A stretch of 64,000 nucleotides of DNA from Paenibacillus sp. FSL R5-0623. Its GTDB lineage: Bacteria > Bacillota > Bacilli > Paenibacillales > Paenibacillaceae. The notes under the pieces were generated by a model. That model ran no database searches. It saw nothing but the letters and a program-made list of their open reading frames with translations, and had not been told where the DNA came from. The number at the start of each line of letters is the position of its first letter. The stretch's first letter is position 1. Where the stretch lies: assembly GCF_037974265.1 (NCBI RefSeq), contig NZ_CP150233.1, positions 6,572,001 to 6,636,000 of the forward strand, read 5' to 3'. A program made the position numbers and the translations under genes. Of the stretch, positions 17,443 to 26,524 are shown piece after piece.

Positions 17443-18339
17443 CTACTCCTCAAATGACAGATTGAGCGGCTCGTCGGACATCTCGTATTCTGTCTCCATA
17501 TGTGTCAGCGGTGTGTTCAGATCAACCTCCTCGAAGCGGAAGCTGTCAACCCACACTTTTCCTTTACCGTTCAAAATAACCCCGAAAGAAATGACCGCGC
17601 TGCCCTCCGGCACATCAAGCACAATACTATACTGATTCCATGGCTGCGTACCCGTAATTGGCCGATCATGCATGTTATCAAATTGGAGTACATCATGGAC
17701 GTTATTATCCACACGCATCCATAATCCGCAGAACGCATCCACATGCTCGGTCTTCACGAATCCCGATAACTTCATCCGCTTACCCACATACTTGTCCGCT
17801 CTGAACTGTTGCATCATTGTTGCGAACTCGTTAGGCTCCATCGGCGTAACGGCCTTCAAATATCCTGATGCTTTTCCCTGATGCACTTCGGCAGGATCAA
17901 TGCCCATCTCATAATTTTGCGGATGACTTCCGGTTAACATCCAGCCTGTAATCGTTGACGTCTGACTCATCTGTAATTCTCCTCCTCTGGTTCTTCCTTC
18001 GAATAATTTCAGATCGAACAATTTGCGAAAACGTCCTGGTGGCATGCCATATAATTTGCGGAATGCGCGGGTGAAGGCTTCCTGACTCTCAAAACCACAT
18101 GCCAGGGCGATGTCCAAAATGCCCACATCCGTGGTTCGCAGGACCGTGGACGCCAGACTCATCCGGCGGTTGCGGATATAATCCACGACGGTCATGCCCA
18201 CCTCATTACGGAAAATTCGATGGTAGTGATATGGCGACAACAACGCCTCGGATGCCACTTCTTCCAGTCCAATCTGCTCATGCAGATGAGTCTCAATATA
18301 GAACAAACTTTGCTGAATCATTGCACGGTAACGGCTCAA
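17443..18339 (-). CDS. AraC-family regulator with C-terminal ligand-binding-like domain
   Basis: 298 residues. The DNA-binding domain is at the N terminus (about 8-108: LEEVASEALLSPYHYHRIF, VVDYIRNRRMSLAS, ILDIALACGFESQEAFTRAFRKLYG, the two HTH motifs). The rest (about 120-298) is a beta-rich domain with GKRMKLSGFVKTEHVDAFCGL, WMRVD and GKGKVWVDSFRFEEVD, which resembles a carbohydrate-binding jelly roll. The start is TTG 18339 with GGGGG 11 bp upstream; no better start is visible. Target genes are unknown. Neighbours are a broken nuclease gene and a MATE exporter, neither an obvious regulon partner. Confidence 0.82.
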   Translation of the reverse strand: MSRYRAMIQQSLFYIETHLHEQIGLEEVASEALLSPYHYHRIFRNEVGMTVVDYIRNRRMSLASTVLRTTDVGILDIALACGFESQEAFTRAFRKLYGMPPGRFRKLFDLKLFEGRTRGGELQMSQTSTITGWMLTGSHPQNYEMGIDPAEVHQGKASGYLKAVTPMEPNEFATMMQQFRADKYVGKRMKLSGFVKTEHVDAFCGLWMRVDNNVHDVLQFDNMHDRPITGTQPWNQYSIVLDVPEGSAVISFGVILNGKGKVWVDSFRFEEVDLNTPLTHMETEYEMSDEPLNLSFEE

Positions 18340-18432
18340 CTGAGGTAAAGCCCCCTTCCATATCCCTACTATACGTGAATGGTGTAACCGCCGTTTTGAT
18401 CATTTTTGCTATCTTCACTTCTTTCCCGAACG

Positions 18433-18479
18433 CAAAAAAGAGCCAATCACGAATTGAATTCTTTCCGTAATTGACTCTC
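18433..18479 (-). terminator. Terminator of the MATE exporter gene
   Basis: Imperfect inverted repeat (GAGCCAATCACG with CGTAATTGACTC) around a 19-nt loop containing GAATTGAATTC; six T follow on the minus strand. Confidence 0.6.
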
Positions 18480-18551
18480 CTGGGAAACTGCTGCCCTGTG
18501 GCTACTGTAGAGCCACTTCATTGATCTACAGCAGGTTCATTTATCTATTCG

Positions 18552-19961
18552 TCAGACAGCCGGTACCGGCTGTGCACCAACCTCTTCGTCATCATGCTCC
18601 ACTAGTTCATGTTTCTCCCAAGCTCTACTCTTCCAGCGGAAGTACATAATGACCGCGCGGGTCCACTCATCCGCCGCAATGGCAAGCCACACACCAGCGA
18701 GCCCCAGATGAAGCTTGAATATGAGCAGATATCCGAGTGGCAGACTCATGCAGACCATGGAGATCAGACCCATGTATACCGGGAACTTTGCATCCCCTGC
18801 CGCACGCAGGGAACCAATGATCACAATATTGCAGGTACGTCCGGTTTCGAGCAACAGACTGAGTAGAATCACTTGAGCCCCCAGCTTGATAATTTCCGGA
18901 TTATCCGTAAATATGCTCATCAGCGGTACACGGAAAAAAATGATGATTACATCAATGATAACCGTGGCCAGAAGGGCCCATTTTACACTGTCAAAAACAC
19001 GTTTGTACGCATCGTCTTTGCGCCGCGCACCCACAAGCCGACCTACAATGATCGATGTCCCCATACCAATCGCCATGCTGAACAAGTAGATATAGCTGGA
19101 GATGTTACCCGCATACTGTTTGGTTGCCATAGCTTCTGCACCCAGATAGGTCACATACAGCGTGAACACGAGCTGGCAGGAATGATATACCATGGATTCC
19201 ATCGCAGACGGAATGCCAATCCGCAGAATTTTGCCAATAAAATGTTTGGACAACTTAATGTAGTATTCAAAATCCACCCGTACCTCGCTCACACGATACA
19301 ACAACCAGAAGAAGATCAGAAGGCAGATAAACCGGCTTCCCACCGTGGAGATCGCTGCCCCTTCCACCCCAAGCTTCGGCAGGCCGAAGTGTCCAAAGAT
19401 CAATGCATAGTTACCAACAACGTGAATCACGTTCATGAATACAGCAACATACATCGTTTCTTTGGTGTAACCATGTGTACGAATCGTCGCAGCCAGCGCG
19501 TTAATGAGTGCCTGAAGGAAGATACCGCCACCGACGATATTTATATACGAACGGGCAAAATCATAAATTTCGCCTTGAATGTTCAGGAGTGATAACAAAT
19601 GTCCTCCGAACAGAAGGAAGATTCCGCTCAGGACCAGACCTACAATAAGATTCAGTGTGATCGCATTACCCGTAACTTGTGCTGCTTCACTTAACTTCTT
19701 CGATCCGATATATTGTGCGACTACAATCGCAGCACCATGACCAATGACTTCCAATACAAGGATAGCGATAGAAATAATCTGATTGGCTGCTCCAACGCCG
19801 GAGACCGCATTATCGGATACCGAGCTGAGCATGAGCGTATCCACGCTCCCCATCAACATAAATAAGAAGAGTTCCAGGAAAATAGGCCATGTAAGTCGAA
19901 TCAGATTCAGATCCTTGGCATCAGAACGAAGGGACTCTTTGGTTGAGGATATTGCTGTCAT
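18552..19961 (-). CDS. MATE-family efflux transporter
   Basis: 469 residues with about twelve hydrophobic segments and two MatE repeats. Family motifs include LTWPIFLELFLFMLMGSVDTLMLS at the N terminus, SAMESMVYHSCQLVF in the second half and GTSIIVGRLVGARRKDDAY. These transporters export cationic drugs or metabolites driven by Na+ or H+. The start ATG 19961 follows AAAGGTGAG. It appears to be a single-gene unit with its own terminator; substrate unknown. Confidence 0.9.
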   Translation of the reverse strand: MTAISSTKESLRSDAKDLNLIRLTWPIFLELFLFMLMGSVDTLMLSSVSDNAVSGVGAANQIISIAILVLEVIGHGAAIVVAQYIGSKKLSEAAQVTGNAITLNLIVGLVLSGIFLLFGGHLLSLLNIQGEIYDFARSYINIVGGGIFLQALINALAATIRTHGYTKETMYVAVFMNVIHVVGNYALIFGHFGLPKLGVEGAAISTVGSRFICLLIFFWLLYRVSEVRVDFEYYIKLSKHFIGKILRIGIPSAMESMVYHSCQLVFTLYVTYLGAEAMATKQYAGNISSYIYLFSMAIGMGTSIIVGRLVGARRKDDAYKRVFDSVKWALLATVIIDVIIIFFRVPLMSIFTDNPEIIKLGAQVILLSLLLETGRTCNIVIIGSLRAAGDAKFPVYMGLISMVCMSLPLGYLLIFKLHLGLAGVWLAIAADEWTRAVIMYFRWKSRAWEKHELVEHDDEEVGAQPVPAV

Positions 19962-20134
19962 TTTCTCACCTTTCCCATGTGGGCTTTAATTCTTAGGGTA
20001 TGTTAGCACAGGTGGTTTGAAAATGCAGTAGTTTTGCGAAAATAGTTGAAAGTTTTTTGTAATTCCATAAATAGGTATTTTCACCACTTTCATAAAGCCC
20101 CGCTTGCGTACGCCTGCCAGAGGTTGCAGAAGAC

Positions 20135-20182
20135 AAAAAGGTCCCTCCCAACTCGCTTTTAAGCAAGTAATGGAAGGACCTT
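20135..20182 (-). terminator. Terminator of the first sugar ABC operon
   Basis: AAGGTCC...GG at the left pairs with ...GGAAGGACCTT at 20171-20182, around an inner stem; five T follow on the minus strand. Confidence 0.75.
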
Positions 20183-20196
20183 AGGCCCTCAGCCTT

Positions 20197-21084
20197 TTAA
20201 CCTTTAACAGAACCCGCAGCAATGCCCTCCACGATTCGATTACTCAGGATGAGAAAAGCAATCAGGATCGGCATAATGCTAATCATCAGCGTGGCACCAA
20301 TGGCTCCCCAATCCGTTGTATATTGACCGATAAAGTTCTGTACCCCCACGGTCAGGGTCTTGTATGAATCCGTACTGATGAACGTATTAACAAAGATGAA
20401 CTCATTCCAGTTATAGATCATGTTGATGATTGCCGTTGTGGAAATGACGGAAGACGTCATCGGCAGCACAATCCGGAAGAAAATCCGATGCACGGAGCAG
20501 CCATCCATCACTGCCGCTTCTTCCACTTCCCGGGGAAGCGCGTAGTAGAATCCGAGTAGAATCATAATGGTAATTGGCATATTAAAAGCAATATAAGACA
20601 AGATGACTGACAAAGGATGATCGGTGAGATGAAGCTTCAGGAACAAGCTGAACAGCGGAATCAACGTGGAGTGTACAGGGATCATCAGACCCACCATGAA
20701 AAGCCCCAGCACCAGCGAACGACCCTTCCAGCGCATACGTGTAATGGCAAAGGTCACCAGACTGGCAAACAGCACGGTGACCACCACCGAGACCACGGTA
20801 ATCCATACACTGTTGAAGAAGTACAAGCTGATATTTCCCTCTGTCCATACCTTGACATAGTTTTCCCAACGCGGGGTAGCAGGAAGGGAAAAAGGCGCCA
20901 TGTCGAATACTTCCTGATTATTTTTAAGCGAGAATAACAGCAGCCATACCAAGGGTAAAATTTGCAGCAAAGCTACCAGGGACAAGAGGAAATACAGCAG
21001 AACATATCCGAATCTCCTTAACCACGCCGAACCTCGGCCTGTCCCCGGGTAAGTTGGCAATCTAACGGCCGTATCCGTCTTCAT
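20197..21084 (-). CDS. Carbohydrate ABC permease, MalG type
   Basis: 295-residue membrane permease with six hydrophobic segments and the inner-face EAA loop (EVEEAAVMDGCSVHRIFFRIVLPM, here split as EEAAVMDGC and FRIVLPM) that docks the ATPase. It pairs with the MalF-type permease encoded upstream and the lipoprotein at 22184-23503. The start ATG 21084 has AAAGGAGG 9 bp upstream. No ATPase gene lies in this operon, so a shared MsmX-type ATPase is expected elsewhere. A 153-bp palindromic element separates it from its partner permease. Confidence 0.92.
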   Translation of the reverse strand: MKTDTAVRLPTYPGTGRGSAWLRRFGYVLLYFLLSLVALLQILPLVWLLLFSLKNNQEVFDMAPFSLPATPRWENYVKVWTEGNISLYFFNSVWITVVSVVVTVLFASLVTFAITRMRWKGRSLVLGLFMVGLMIPVHSTLIPLFSLFLKLHLTDHPLSVILSYIAFNMPITIMILLGFYYALPREVEEAAVMDGCSVHRIFFRIVLPMTSSVISTTAIINMIYNWNEFIFVNTFISTDSYKTLTVGVQNFIGQYTTDWGAIGATLMISIMPILIAFLILSNRIVEGIAAGSVKG

Positions 21085-21108
21085 CGGGATGGACCTCCTT
21101 TCATTTCA

Positions 21109-21261
21109 CTAGGGCGTGTCTGGAAACTCCGAAGGTGGCAGATTTTGCCGAATTTTCGTTCCAAGCAGGGAAATTTTCCGCAGGCGTGCCGGGGCACGTC
21201 AAGGGAAAGTGACGCAGCAGGGGGCGAAAAGCACTTCAGCGAGTTTTCAGACACGAACTAG
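21109..21261. repeat. 153-bp palindromic (MITE-like) element between permease genes
   Basis: The ends are inverted copies: CTAGGGCGTGTCTGGAAACTC at the left (21109-21129) matches the complement of the right end (21241-21261) at 18 of 21 positions. The interior holds a further GCGTGCC/GGCACGT foldback. It begins 24 bp upstream of one permease start and ends 2 bp from the stop of the other. CTAG at both outer edges may be a target-site relic. No ORF inside. Confidence 0.7.
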
Positions 21262-21263
21262 CG

Positions 21264-22145
21264 TCAGGAATACTGGATCGTATCTTTGGATGCTGTCGCT
21301 TTACGAAGCAGCCAGGTAACAAGCAGACAGATCAAGAGCAGGAAGAACCCTACAGCACTGCCGTAACCAAAGTCGAAGCTACGGAACGCCTGACGATACA
21401 TATAGGAGGCCATCACTTCGCTGGAGCCATTTGGTCCGCCATCGGTCATCACGTAAATGAGGTCAAAATACTTGAGTGAGCCCACCACAGCCAGTACCAC
21501 AGTCACCTTGATGACTTCTGTAATAAGGGGCAGCTTGATTCGAAAAGCGATCTGCCAAGGACTTGCCCCATCAATCCGGGCTGCTTCCACCAGAGATTCC
21601 GGAATATTTTTGAGGGCCGCATAATAGATCAAAATATAGAAGCCTGCATACTGCCATAGAATCGGCACGAACAGTGCATACAACACCAGGGATGGCTCCG
21701 CCAGCCAGGCTGGCGGATTGCTGAAGCCGATCGCTTCCAGAAAGGTGTTCAGCACACCATTGCTGGGATGATAGATCTTCAGCCATAACTGAGCGATCGC
21801 GACCGAAGACAGCAGCATCGGGATCAAATATATTTTGCGGAACAGATTGGCCCCCTTGATCTTGCCTGACAGCACTAGAGCAATCATCAGATAACCGATC
21901 AGACTCAGCGCAGAGAACAAAGCAAGCAAAAAAGTATGGTTCGCACTCTGCCAGAATGTCCCGTCTTGAAGCAGTCTGGCGTAATTATCCAATCCAATAA
22001 AGGTCATTGCACCGATCCCGTCCCATTGCATCAACCCATAATACCCGGTGAGCACGATCGGGATGTAGACCAAGACCAGCAGCAGAAGCAGTGCAGGAAG
22101 CACGTACAACGCAGCAACGAGACGGTTGGACATGACTTTGTCCAT
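21264..22145 (-). CDS. Carbohydrate ABC permease, MalF type
   Basis: About 293-residue permease with six membrane segments and the EAA-loop motif LVEAARIDGASPWQIAFRIKLPL (seen as EAARIDGASPWQ...IKLPL). The start is ATG 22145 with GGAGG 8 bp upstream; GTG 22148 directly before it is equally possible. It forms the translocation channel with the MalG-type partner downstream and receives sugar from the lipoprotein upstream. Confidence 0.91.
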   Translation of the reverse strand: MDKVMSNRLVAALYVLPALLLLLVLVYIPIVLTGYYGLMQWDGIGAMTFIGLDNYARLLQDGTFWQSANHTFLLALFSALSLIGYLMIALVLSGKIKGANLFRKIYLIPMLLSSVAIAQLWLKIYHPSNGVLNTFLEAIGFSNPPAWLAEPSLVLYALFVPILWQYAGFYILIYYAALKNIPESLVEAARIDGASPWQIAFRIKLPLITEVIKVTVVLAVVGSLKYFDLIYVMTDGGPNGSSEVMASYMYRQAFRSFDFGYGSAVGFFLLLICLLVTWLLRKATASKDTIQYS

Positions 22146-22183
22146 CACATTATCCTCCCTTCAAGCGTTCAAGCACGTGTACG

Positions 22184-23503
22184 TCAATTGCCTTTATCAA
22201 TTGCAGCCTGATGATTCTTCACAAAGTCCTCCGGTGTTACCGCTTTGCCAAATAACGCCTGAATCATGTCCAGATGTGCCTGAGCGGCTGCCGGTTTCAT
22301 CTGTACGTCTGCAAAAAGCGTGAGACTGCTGGCCTGATTCAATTCGTTCAGCAGGTCGATGTAGAGCTGTGGCAGCTGTACTGCAGCTGTATCTACTTTG
22401 GTAGCCGGGATGACACCTGCTTCAGTTACCGAACTTTCACCCCATTTTTCTACAAAGTATTGCACGAACTTCGCCGCTTCTTCCTTCACTTTGGAGTTCT
22501 GGGCCACGAACAGTCCTACGCCTGGACCACCTACCCAGCTGTTAATGTCGCTCTTGCCATCTTCCATTGTTGGGAATTTGAAAAATCCGATCTTGTCCTT
22601 GAATTCCTGCGGGATGTCCGGGTTGGTCGTGAAGTTTGGCAGTTCCCAGGTACCCATCAGGTACATGGCAGCTTTTTCGTTCATGAATTCGGATTTTCCC
22701 TCATCGTTAGACAACCCGTTGAAGCCTTTGTTGAAAGCATTCATATCCACCAGCTTTTGTACCTCGGCAGCAGCTTGAGTCAGCGCAGGATCGTCAAACT
22801 TGCCAGAGCCATTGATGGCCTTTTCCAATGCATCTCCACCTAACCGATTCGCCAGATACATATACCAGAGCGAGCCCGTCCAGCGGTCTTTATTGCCCAG
22901 TGCGATCGGAACCTCACCGTTCTCTGTCAGTGTCTTTAGCACACTCAGGAATTCATCGTACGTTGCTGGCGGCTGCAAGTTATATTTCGCAAAAATGGCT
23001 TTGTTATAATAAATGGGGGAGATATTCAACTCGATTGGTAGCGCATATGTTTTACCGTCTATCGCATAAGCTTCTGTTGTTCCGGCTATGAATTTCTCGC
23101 CCAGCGAGTCGCTCAGCAGATCATCGACCGGCGCGAACAGGTTTCCCTTCACATAAGGCTCCAGAAATCCAGCAGCCCAAGTTACACCAACATCGGGAAG
23201 TTCATTGGATGCCGACAGAATTTTCAATTTGTTCTTATATTGTTCATTCTCCAGCACTTCCTGCTTAATGGTTACATTCGGATGATCCGTCTGATACTGC
23301 TTGATGATATCGTTGACCAGTTTGTTTTGCTGTGCGGAACTGCCTGCTGGCCAGAGGTGCATGAATTTGAGGGTTACTTTCCCATCTGTTCCGTTGCTGC
23401 CCGCCTCACCCTCTTCATCCGAACTTGAACTGTTACATCCGGATAAAATTACGGCGAGAACCAGCGTCCATGACAGAAGAATGGCCATCGTCTTTTTGCT
23501 CAT
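22184..23503 (-). CDS. Extracellular sugar-binding lipoprotein (family 1)
   Basis: About 439 residues from ATG 23503 (GGGGG about 8 bp upstream); the in-frame start at 23551 would add an unsupported 16 residues. A lipoprotein signal peptide (TLVLAVILSGC) and acidic linker precede a family-1 solute-binding fold: LKFMHLWPAGSSAQQNKLVNDI, YALPIELNISPIYYN, AAMYLMGTWELPNF and GGPGVGLFVAQ are typical. It binds an oligosaccharide outside the cell. Promoter and cre-like site lie just upstream; the YesN-like regulator gene is next on the same strand, so it is a likely activator of this operon. Confidence 0.92.
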   Translation of the reverse strand: MSKKTMAILLSWTLVLAVILSGCNSSSSDEEGEAGSNGTDGKVTLKFMHLWPAGSSAQQNKLVNDIIKQYQTDHPNVTIKQEVLENEQYKNKLKILSASNELPDVGVTWAAGFLEPYVKGNLFAPVDDLLSDSLGEKFIAGTTEAYAIDGKTYALPIELNISPIYYNKAIFAKYNLQPPATYDEFLSVLKTLTENGEVPIALGNKDRWTGSLWYMYLANRLGGDALEKAINGSGKFDDPALTQAAAEVQKLVDMNAFNKGFNGLSNDEGKSEFMNEKAAMYLMGTWELPNFTTNPDIPQEFKDKIGFFKFPTMEDGKSDINSWVGGPGVGLFVAQNSKVKEEAAKFVQYFVEKWGESSVTEAGVIPATKVDTAAVQLPQLYIDLLNELNQASSLTLFADVQMKPAAAQAHLDMIQALFGKAVTPEDFVKNHQAAIDKGN

Positions 23504-23533
23504 TATTCCAACCCCCTTGGTTTTTTCGGTTAA

Positions 23534-23547
23534 TGTAACCGCTTTAA
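23534..23547 (-). promoter_or_regulatory. cre-like site downstream of the sugar-operon promoter
   Basis: On the minus strand TTAAAGCGGTTACA, one step from the cre consensus TGNAANCGNNNNCA. It lies just after the predicted transcription start, where CcpA binding would block elongation. Confidence 0.45.
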
Positions 23548-23551
23548 CCAA

Positions 23552-23580
23552 ATTGTAGCACGGGCCTATTGCCTCTATAA
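23552..23580 (-). promoter_or_regulatory. Probable promoter of the first sugar ABC operon
   Basis: Minus-strand -35 TTATAG (23575-23580) and -10 TACAAT (23552-23557) with 17 bp between. The weak -35 fits a promoter that needs an activator such as the YesN-like regulator. Confidence 0.4.
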
Positions 23581-23617
23581 GACCAGAACAATTTGGAAAA
23601 ACTCCACTTTTTTGAGG

Positions 23618-24412
23618 TTATTTGTTATCTCGTTCAGATAGGGAATGCCGATATTTGCTTGGACTTAGCCCCTCAAGGCTTTTAAATACCGTTATAAAAT
23701 ACTTATCCGTCTGATAACCCACCTGTTCCGCAATCTCCGAGATTGGCATCGTTGTCTGCACAAGCAACTCCTTCGCGCGTTGAATGCGTTTGCGAGTAAG
23801 GTATTCACTAAAATTGATGCCGATCTGTTCCTTAAACAATACGCTGAAGTAACTGGAGTTGAGATGGAGTAAATCAGCGATTTCTCGCATGGTCACATGT
23901 TCACCCAGATGAGTATCCACATAGGTCAAAGCTTCACTGATCTGGCTATTGAGCCTTTGTTCCCCTCGCTCCTTAACATCCAGCAGCTTGGGGTCAACCA
24001 TATCTTGCATCGTTTGAATACGTCGCTGTTGTTCGCTGAACTTTAGAGCTTTTTCGACGGTCTGCAGTAATTGTTCCTTATCAATCGGTTTCAACATATA
24101 CTCCACAACACCCAACTTCATGGCCTGCTGGGCGTATTGAAAATCGGCATGTCCCGACATAATCAGGACTACAGGCTTGTTCGAAAAATGTTGAATGGCT
24201 TCAATCAGAGACAAGCCAGAGAATTCCGGCATGCGAACATCCGTTATCAACAGATCTGCCGGTTTTTTCTTGAGCCATTCCACAGCCTCGACACCACTTT
24301 CTGCAGTCTGAATGTGATTTCGTCCTGCCGACCATCCTTCCAGTGTTTTGCGAATACCCTCTCTTGTACGCGGCTCATCATCAACGATAAGAATCGTTTT
24401 GTCATGAATCAT
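23618..24412 (-). CDS. YesN-like response regulator (receiver plus AraC HTH)
   Basis: About 264 residues. The receiver domain (about 1-120) shows ILIVDDEPRTREGI, phospho-acceptor in LLITDVRMPEFSGL and the conserved Lys in YMLKPIDKEQL; the C-terminal AraC domain (about 165-264) has LGEHVTMREIADLLHLNSSYFSVLFKEQ and ISEIAEQVGYQTDKYFITVFK. The start ATG 24412 has GGAGGG upstream and overlaps the kinase stop by 4 bp. It pairs with that kinase and probably activates one or both adjacent sugar importer operons, as this type commonly does. Confidence 0.91.
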   Translation of the reverse strand: MIHDKTILIVDDEPRTREGIRKTLEGWSAGRNHIQTAESGVEAVEWLKKKPADLLITDVRMPEFSGLSLIEAIQHFSNKPVVLIMSGHADFQYAQQAMKLGVVEYMLKPIDKEQLLQTVEKALKFSEQQRRIQTMQDMVDPKLLDVKERGEQRLNSQISEALTYVDTHLGEHVTMREIADLLHLNSSYFSVLFKEQIGINFSEYLTRKRIQRAKELLVQTTMPISEIAEQVGYQTDKYFITVFKSLEGLSPSKYRHSLSERDNK

Positions 24413-26175
24413 ATGCACCCTCCGTTCCCCATGGGAATCACAAAGCAAATGACGGTCCCTTCCCCCACCTTACTTGTTATGGAAAGCCTGCAATGTTCGC
24501 CAAGTTGGCTGCCAAAGTAAAGCTTCAGTCGCCGATGTACGTTGATTAGACCTACACCTGTCCCCTTCTTGGACACAGCCGGCCCGCCATGTAAAGCATG
24601 AATGACAGATTGAAGCCGTAATTCATCCATACCGGGACCATCATCCCGAACCACAATGCGAACCAGATTTTTCTCAGTCAAAGCATCCACATGGATACTG
24701 ATTTTTCCCGGTCCCAGTTTACTTTCAATCCCATGAAGAATCGCATTTTCGACCAAGGGCTGTATAAGAAGTTTCGGAATTGCGACCTTACGCACCGTAT
24801 CACTCAGCTGAATCTCCCATTGCATTCTCTCTCCCAACCGCATCTGCATAATTTGAAGATAACGCTCGGCGTGTTCCAGCTCGTCCGCCATCGTAACCCA
24901 TTCATCCTGTTGCGAACTGGAGATGATGTAGCGAAATAATCGGGACATCGCCACAACCATACGTGCCATCTCCTCGTCTCCCTTTTCCTCAAGGGACCAA
25001 TAGAATGCCTCCAATGTGTTGAATAGAAAATGGGGATTAATCTGAGACTGCAACGCCTTCAGCTCAGTCCGGGACTGCATGACTTCCTTCTCATGAACCA
25101 CACGGGTCAATTCATTCTGCCTGTAGACCATCTGGTTATATACGTCGTTGAGTTCATTGATCTCCGTCGTAGAGCTGACCATTAGATTAGGTCTCATTGC
25201 TCCCGGCTGTGCACTGCGCATGGCCCGCATCAGCCGTATGAGTGGACGTGTAATCATTGTGGACAAAAAGAAGGACATGATTAGGAATAGAACCACACCA
25301 ATCATTCCCGAGACGAGCAACGCCGTTCTCAGGATGGATACTCCTTCCGTTGTCTCTCGCAGCGGGGTCAGGACAGCAAGTGTCCATCCCGTTAACTCCG
25401 ATTTTTGCCGGACGACGATATAGGATTCCTCCCCGTTCTGCACAACTGATCCGCTGTCCAATATAGCTTTGGGATCGAGATTAATTTCCAGATCGGAAGT
25501 CACCACTTCGCCTGCCCCATCCAAGAGCATGATCGAGTCCTGCGAACCATCTGCCCCATTCGAATCATTGAGTTGAAAAAAACTGCGCTGCATCCGCACC
25601 ACCACATAACCTCCATGTTCGAAAGAATGATCCAGCAGGTTAATCCGCCGAATAGCCAGGAGCACACCCGGATCTTCAGGGTCAGCGCCTGCCCATACCA
25701 GTCTGCCTTTTCCTTCATCCGCCAGGTTGATCCAGTTGCGCTCCACTCTGAGATCGAGGGATCGGTCATCCATCGGAAAGATGCGGTTATAACCCGTAGT
25801 GTATATCTCCATACTTTGCGCTCCGTTGATGAAAGACTGATAACTTCCTGCAATCTGCAAGAGGGCTTGACGCTGATTAAAGGTCGCCGGGTTGCCTTGC
25901 TTCTCATCGCTGAGCAAACGCTGCACGTATGAATCATCCGCCACCTGGGCAGTCAGCGAATTCACTTGTGCAATGAGTGCATCCAATCTGCCACTGGCCT
26001 GGACGGCGGTTTGGTGAATATGTTTCTCCGCATTGCTTTTCAGCAGAGCAGCTACCCGATCATAGGCCGATATGCCTGCGAGCAATAGAACAACAAGCAT
26101 CACCATAACAAAACCAATGAAAATCTGATTGCGAAGTGAGTTAAAATGTCCTTTTTTCCCGTGCAACTTCCCCAT
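24409..26175 (-). CDS. YesM-like sensor histidine kinase
   Basis: About 588 residues from ATG 26175. A second candidate is TTG 26166, which has better spacing (9 bp) to the same AGAGGAGA site, so the exact start is open. A membrane segment (about 18-38), a large extracellular sensor (about 40-290), a second membrane segment (VSGMIGVVLFLIMSFFL), HAMP, then the His_kinase motif LQSQINPHFLFNTLEAFYW and an ATPase domain with LIQPLVENAILHGIE, DDGPGMD and GTGVGLINVHRRL. It should sense extracellular sugar, directly or through a binding protein, and phosphorylate the YesN-like partner. A strong cre-like box lies about 110 bp upstream. Confidence 0.9.
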   Translation of the reverse strand: MGKLHGKKGHFNSLRNQIFIGFVMVMLVVLLLAGISAYDRVAALLKSNAEKHIHQTAVQASGRLDALIAQVNSLTAQVADDSYVQRLLSDEKQGNPATFNQRQALLQIAGSYQSFINGAQSMEIYTTGYNRIFPMDDRSLDLRVERNWINLADEGKGRLVWAGADPEDPGVLLAIRRINLLDHSFEHGGYVVVRMQRSFFQLNDSNGADGSQDSIMLLDGAGEVVTSDLEINLDPKAILDSGSVVQNGEESYIVVRQKSELTGWTLAVLTPLRETTEGVSILRTALLVSGMIGVVLFLIMSFFLSTMITRPLIRLMRAMRSAQPGAMRPNLMVSSTTEINELNDVYNQMVYRQNELTRVVHEKEVMQSRTELKALQSQINPHFLFNTLEAFYWSLEEKGDEEMARMVVAMSRLFRYIISSSQQDEWVTMADELEHAERYLQIMQMRLGERMQWEIQLSDTVRKVAIPKLLIQPLVENAILHGIESKLGPGKISIHVDALTEKNLVRIVVRDDGPGMDELRLQSVIHALHGGPAVSKKGTGVGLINVHRRLKLYFGSQLGEHCRLSITSKVGEGTVICFVIPMGNGGCI

Positions 26176-26282
26176 TCTCCTCTCTTTTTGGCATGTAAAA
26201 GAACCCACCATCTTACGCCTGTGTTCTCTTGAAGACTGGGTACAAACGATGCCGGATTTATCTACGTATTCAGTTCTTTTCA

Positions 26283-26296
26283 TTAAAGCGCTTGCA
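26283..26296 (-). promoter_or_regulatory. cre-like box upstream of the kinase/regulator operon
   Basis: TTAAAGCGCTTGCA on the plus strand, with the AAGCGCTT core of CcpA sites and only the outer TG altered. It suggests catabolite repression of the sensory system. Confidence 0.55.
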
Positions 26297-26355
26297 AAAT
26301 TAAACCTTAATCTTCTTCTCATCTGCCTTTGTTTACCGATTAAACTAACGAATAA

Positions 26356-26384
26356 AAAATAGCATAGTTTTACAGGTTAATCAA
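26356..26384 (-). promoter_or_regulatory. Possible promoter of the YesM/YesN operon
   Basis: Minus-strand -35 TTGATT (26379-26384), 17-bp spacer, -10 TATTTT (26356-26361). The cre-like box lies about 60 bp downstream, inside the leader. Confidence 0.35.
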
Positions 26385-26524
26385 TCCTCCTGTAGCGTTC
26401 CGAACGTTAAATAGCTATGATCAAAAAAGAGAGGGGACTCTTACAGTCCACCTCTCTTTACTCATCTTCCCTTCATATGTCCATTCCTTTTACATCTATC
26501 TTTTCTTCCCCACATCATTTCCAG

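Noticed and set aside
18873..19592. 239-codon plus-strand ORF opposite the MATE gene
   Set aside because: Antisense shadow with unnatural composition and no ribosome site; the MATE frame has strong family motifs.
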